Source: Bacteroidota bacterium | GTDB taxonomy: Bacteria > Bacteroidota > Bacteroidia > Bacteroidales > Marinifilaceae | NCBI GenBank assembly: GCA_023400335.1 | Contig: JAEXFF010000149.1 | Location: 1-7,415, forward strand | Direction: 5' to 3' | Length of the DNA: 7,415 nt | Part shown: positions 4,670-7,415 of the stretch, piece by piece | Position numbering within the stretch: the stretch's first letter is position 1 | Layout of the letters: every line of letters begins with the position of its first letter | Translations under genes and position numbers: made by a program | Notes under the pieces: generated by a model | What the model saw: only the letters and a program-made list of their open reading frames with translations | What the model was told of the DNA's origin: nothing | Databases searched by the model: none

Positions 4670-7415
4670 ATGGAAAAAATCCGAAAGCTAAAGGCTCTTT
4701 CCGGGAAAATTTCCGGAAAAGTGTTGCATGTGTCACAACTCATGTTCCTTATGACCGTAGGCCTGACTTTTCAGGTATCCGCAAATGTTTCTGCTCAGGT
4801 CGTACACCTTCAGGCACAGGAACATACCTTGCAGGCCATTTTCAATGAAGTAGAAAAACAGGTAGGCTTACTTACTTTTTTCAGTAATAACGAACTGGAC
4901 ATGCACCGTGTCGTCCGTTTACAGAAAAAAGACTTCACCGTAAAGGAATTGTATCAGATTATTTTAGAAGGCACACAGCTGCAGGCAGAAATTGTGAACA
5001 ATTATGTGGTTATTCGTCCTGCCCCTCCCACCCCGCAGCAAACACAACCGAAAGAACGCACCGTTACCGGCCAGGTAACCGATGAAAAAGGAGAACCTTT
5101 GCCCGGAGTAACTATTATGATTCTGCAGACGACCACCGGAACTTCCACTGATTTAGACGGGAAATACAGTTTAAAAGTGAAACCGGGAAGTTCCTTAAAA
5201 TTCTCATTTGTCGGAATGAAAGAACAAATTATACGGATCGGAGACAAGGATGTAGTGAACGTTGTTCTCAAATCGGATAATGAAACGCTGGAAGAAGTCG
5301 TTGTAACCGGTATGGCCCAGCTGGACAAAAGGCTTTTCACGGGAGCAACGGACCAATTGAATGCCGGAGAGGTTATTGTACAAGGTATGCCCGATGTGAG
5401 CCGGGCTTTGGAAGGCCGTTCAGCCGGCGTAACCGTACAAAATGTATCCGGGACTTTCGGTACGGCTCCGAAAATCCGGGTCAGGGGAGCGACCTCCATT
5501 TACGGGAGCAGCCGTCCGCTCTGGGTGGTTGACGGAGTTGTCATGGAAGATGTGGTGGAACTGGGGGCCGACGATCTATCCTCCGGAGATGCAGTCACTT
5601 TAATCAGTTCTGCTATTGCCGGTTTAAGTTCCGACGATATCGAAAGTTTCCAAATCTTGAAGGATGGTTCCGCTACATCTATTTATGGAGCCAGAGCCAT
5701 GGCCGGCGTTATCGTCATTACCACCAAAAAAGGAAAGGCCGGCACAAGCCATATTAATTATTCGGGAGAATTTACTGTCAGACTTGTACCGAGCTATACC
5801 ACCTTTAATATCATGAATTCCCAGGATCAAATGAGGGTATATAAAGAAATGGAAGAAAAAGGATGGCTGGGTTTTGCAAAAACTTACAGAGCTTCAGAAA
5901 GCGGCGTATACGGCAAAATGTACCAGCTAATCAATACCTACGATCCGGTGTCGGGCAGCTGGGAATTACCCAACACTCCGGAAGCCCGTTACCAATATCT
6001 GGGAGAAGCTGAAAGGAGAAATACCAACTGGTTTAAAGAATTATTCAAAAACTCCCTGGCCCAAAATCACTCCATTAGTCTGAGTTCCGGTACTGAGAAA
6101 GCCCAATATTATACCTCCCTCAGCCTTTATCACGATCCGGGATGGTCAAAAGCCAGTTCTGTAAACAGATATACAGCCAATGTAAATGCTTCTTTTAATA
6201 TTTTACCGAACCTGTCCGTTAACTTAATATCGAATGGTTCTTACCGGAAACAAAAAGCGCCGGGAACGCTGAGCCAGCAGGTAGATGTAGTAAGCGGAGA
6301 AGTAAAACGGGATTTCGATATTAATCCCTATAGTTACGCACTGAATACCTCCCGTGCTTTAGCTGCAAAGGATGAAAAAGGCTATGTCTATTATACCCGC
6401 AATTATGCTCCTTTCAATATATTGAACGAATTGGATAACAATTATATTGATCTCAATATGGTTGATTTAAAATTTCAGGGAGAAATAAAATGGAAAATTA
6501 TAAGCGGCCTGGAAGTAAAGGTATTGGGAGCTGTAAAATATCAAAATTCCTCCCAAGAGCACAATATCAGGGATGAATCCAACCAGGCTTTAGCTTACCG
6601 GTCTATGGCCGATGCCACGATCCGGGACGCCAATCCTTTTCTTTACAAAGATCCGGACATTGTGTATAGCTTACCTATCAGCATATTACCGAAAGGAGGT
6701 ATTTACAAACGGACCAATTACAAAATGTTTGGAGTTGATTTCCGGGCTTCGCTGAGTTACAATAAGATTTTCAGAGAAACGCATATTGTAAACTTTTTCG
6801 GCGGTATGGAGACCAGCTCGATTGAACGCCAGACAACCTGGTTCAACGGATTGGGATATCAGTATGAAATGGGAGGAAATCCGTTTTTCGACTATAACGC
6901 GTTTAAGCAATTGGCAGAAGAAAACGGTCAATATTACGATAATTCCACAACAACAGCCAGAAATGTTGCATTTTTCGGTACAGCAACCTATTCTTTCCGG
7001 GGAAAGTACACCCTCAACGGTACCTTACGTTACGAGGGATCCAATAAATTGGGAAAATCCAAAAGTTCCCGCTGGTTACCTACCTGGAATACGGCTTTAG
7101 CCTGGAATATGCATGAAGAATCTTTTTTTGAATCCCTGCAACCGGCTCTTTCCCACCTGACTCTACGGGCTTCCTATAGCCTTACAGCAGACCGGGGACC
7201 GGCTTTTGTCAGTAATTCCCGGGCAATTTACACCAGTTATAGCCCTTTCCGGCCTTCTTCTACAGTAAAAGAATCCGGTATTCAAATCAGCTCACTGGAA
7301 AATAGTGAATTGACATACGAAAAAAAACACGAGTTAAATTTAGGAATAGACCTCGGATTTCTGGACAACCGGATTAATTTCACCATGGATTATTATACCC
7401 GTAATAACTATGATT
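4670..7415 (+). CDS. SusC/RagA-family TonB-dependent outer membrane transporter with STN signalling domain (3' partial)
   Basis: The frame runs uninterrupted from ATG 4670 to the window end (915 codons, no stop), so the C-terminal barrel strands are missing. Domains in order: a long basic leader with hydrophobic signal core (about 22-43); an STN domain (about 46-116, HTLQAIFNEVEKQVG to NNYVVIRP), the periplasmic signalling module; a proline/glutamine linker; a carboxypeptidase-regulatory-like beta-sandwich (131-205, TVTGQVTDEKGEPLPGVTI, then GTSTDLDGKYSL); a TonB-box-like EEVVVTG (208-214); the plug (about 222-355) with SIYGSSRPLWVVDG and the SusC signature ESFQILKDGSATSIYGARA (325-343); then the beta-barrel. 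SusC proteins import glycans, peptides or other large nutrients with a SusD lipoprotein lid, energised by TonB. The STN domain and the adjacent FecR gene indicate that it also signals its occupancy to the sigma factor. The substrate cannot be inferred. ATG 4670 is preferred over ATG 4666, which is in another frame and soon closes. Confidence 0.96.
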   Translation, partial: MEKIRKLKALSGKISGKVLHVSQLMFLMTVGLTFQVSANVSAQVVHLQAQEHTLQAIFNEVEKQVGLLTFFSNNELDMHRVVRLQKKDFTVKELYQIILEGTQLQAEIVNNYVVIRPAPPTPQQTQPKERTVTGQVTDEKGEPLPGVTIMILQTTTGTSTDLDGKYSLKVKPGSSLKFSFVGMKEQIIRIGDKDVVNVVLKSDNETLEEVVVTGMAQLDKRLFTGATDQLNAGEVIVQGMPDVSRALEGRSAGVTVQNVSGTFGTAPKIRVRGATSIYGSSRPLWVVDGVVMEDVVELGADDLSSGDAVTLISSAIAGLSSDDIESFQILKDGSATSIYGARAMAGVIVITTKKGKAGTSHINYSGEFTVRLVPSYTTFNIMNSQDQMRVYKEMEEKGWLGFAKTYRASESGVYGKMYQLINTYDPVSGSWELPNTPEARYQYLGEAERRNTNWFKELFKNSLAQNHSISLSSGTEKAQYYTSLSLYHDPGWSKASSVNRYTANVNASFNILPNLSVNLISNGSYRKQKAPGTLSQQVDVVSGEVKRDFDINPYSYALNTSRALAAKDEKGYVYYTRNYAPFNILNELDNNYIDLNMVDLKFQGEIKWKIISGLEVKVLGAVKYQNSSQEHNIRDESNQALAYRSMADATIRDANPFLYKDPDIVYSLPISILPKGGIYKRTNYKMFGVDFRASLSYNKIFRETHIVNFFGGMETSSIERQTTWFNGLGYQYEMGGNPFFDYNAFKQLAEENGQYYDNSTTTARNVAFFGTATYSFRGKYTLNGTLRYEGSNKLGKSKSSRWLPTWNTALAWNMHEESFFESLQPALSHLTLRASYSLTADRGPAFVSNSRAIYTSYSPFRPSSTVKESGIQISSLENSELTYEKKHELNLGIDLGFLDNRINFTMDYYTRNNYD

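Noticed and set aside
4666..4848. ATG at 4666 opening a 60-codon frame just before susC
   Set aside because: It is four bases upstream of the real start and in another frame; the 4670 frame gives a signal peptide and a full SusC domain series, while this one has a frame-shadow composition.
5002..5499. A 165-codon minus-strand frame
   Set aside because: It lies antisense to the carboxypeptidase-like and plug domains of SusC, with serine/threonine/valine-rich composition typical of a shadow frame.

Overview
The window reads as a chromosomal segment of a Bacteroidota, most likely a gut-type Bacteroidales. The grounds are an ECF sigma / FecR / SusC trio, upstream regions carrying the Bacteroidetes TAnnTTTG -7 element rather than strong Shine-Dalgarno sites, a moderately AT-rich composition with very AT-rich gaps, and a lipoprotein signal typical of the phylum. 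The exact genus cannot be fixed from the sequence alone.

Left part (1-1683): the 3' end of a biotin carboxyl carrier protein or domain, closed by a strong intrinsic terminator; then a complete RluA-type pseudouridine synthase gene; then, convergent and overlapping it by 9 bp, a small acidic protein of unknown function on the minus strand. Middle (1684-2763): a 337-bp AT-rich gap with short octamer repeats, a purine tract and a 22-23 bp direct repeat; an NlpC/P60 (C40) lipoprotein gene with a good promoter candidate; and a second AT-rich gap with the sigma gene promoter.

Right part (2764-7415): three co-directional genes forming a cell-surface signalling and nutrient-uptake locus. They encode an ECF sigma factor, a membrane-anchored FecR-type anti-sigma factor with a DUF4974-like C-terminus, and a SusC/RagA TonB-dependent outer membrane transporter that is cut by the window end. 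The transporter carries an N-terminal STN domain, the module that in FecA-type systems contacts FecR in the periplasm. The inferred circuit is: ligand binding at the SusC barrel is relayed through STN to FecR, which releases or activates the sigma factor, which then transcribes the transport genes. Upstream of both fecR and susC lies the same two-block pattern (CCCATTT, then TGTC 12-13 bp later), a plausible promoter for this sigma factor. A SusD partner is expected just beyond the right edge.

No tRNA, rRNA, CRISPR array, transposase or integrase was found. The signalling trio belongs to a well-known class; the points most worth checking are the shared promoter-like motif and the repeat-bounded segment before the C40 gene.
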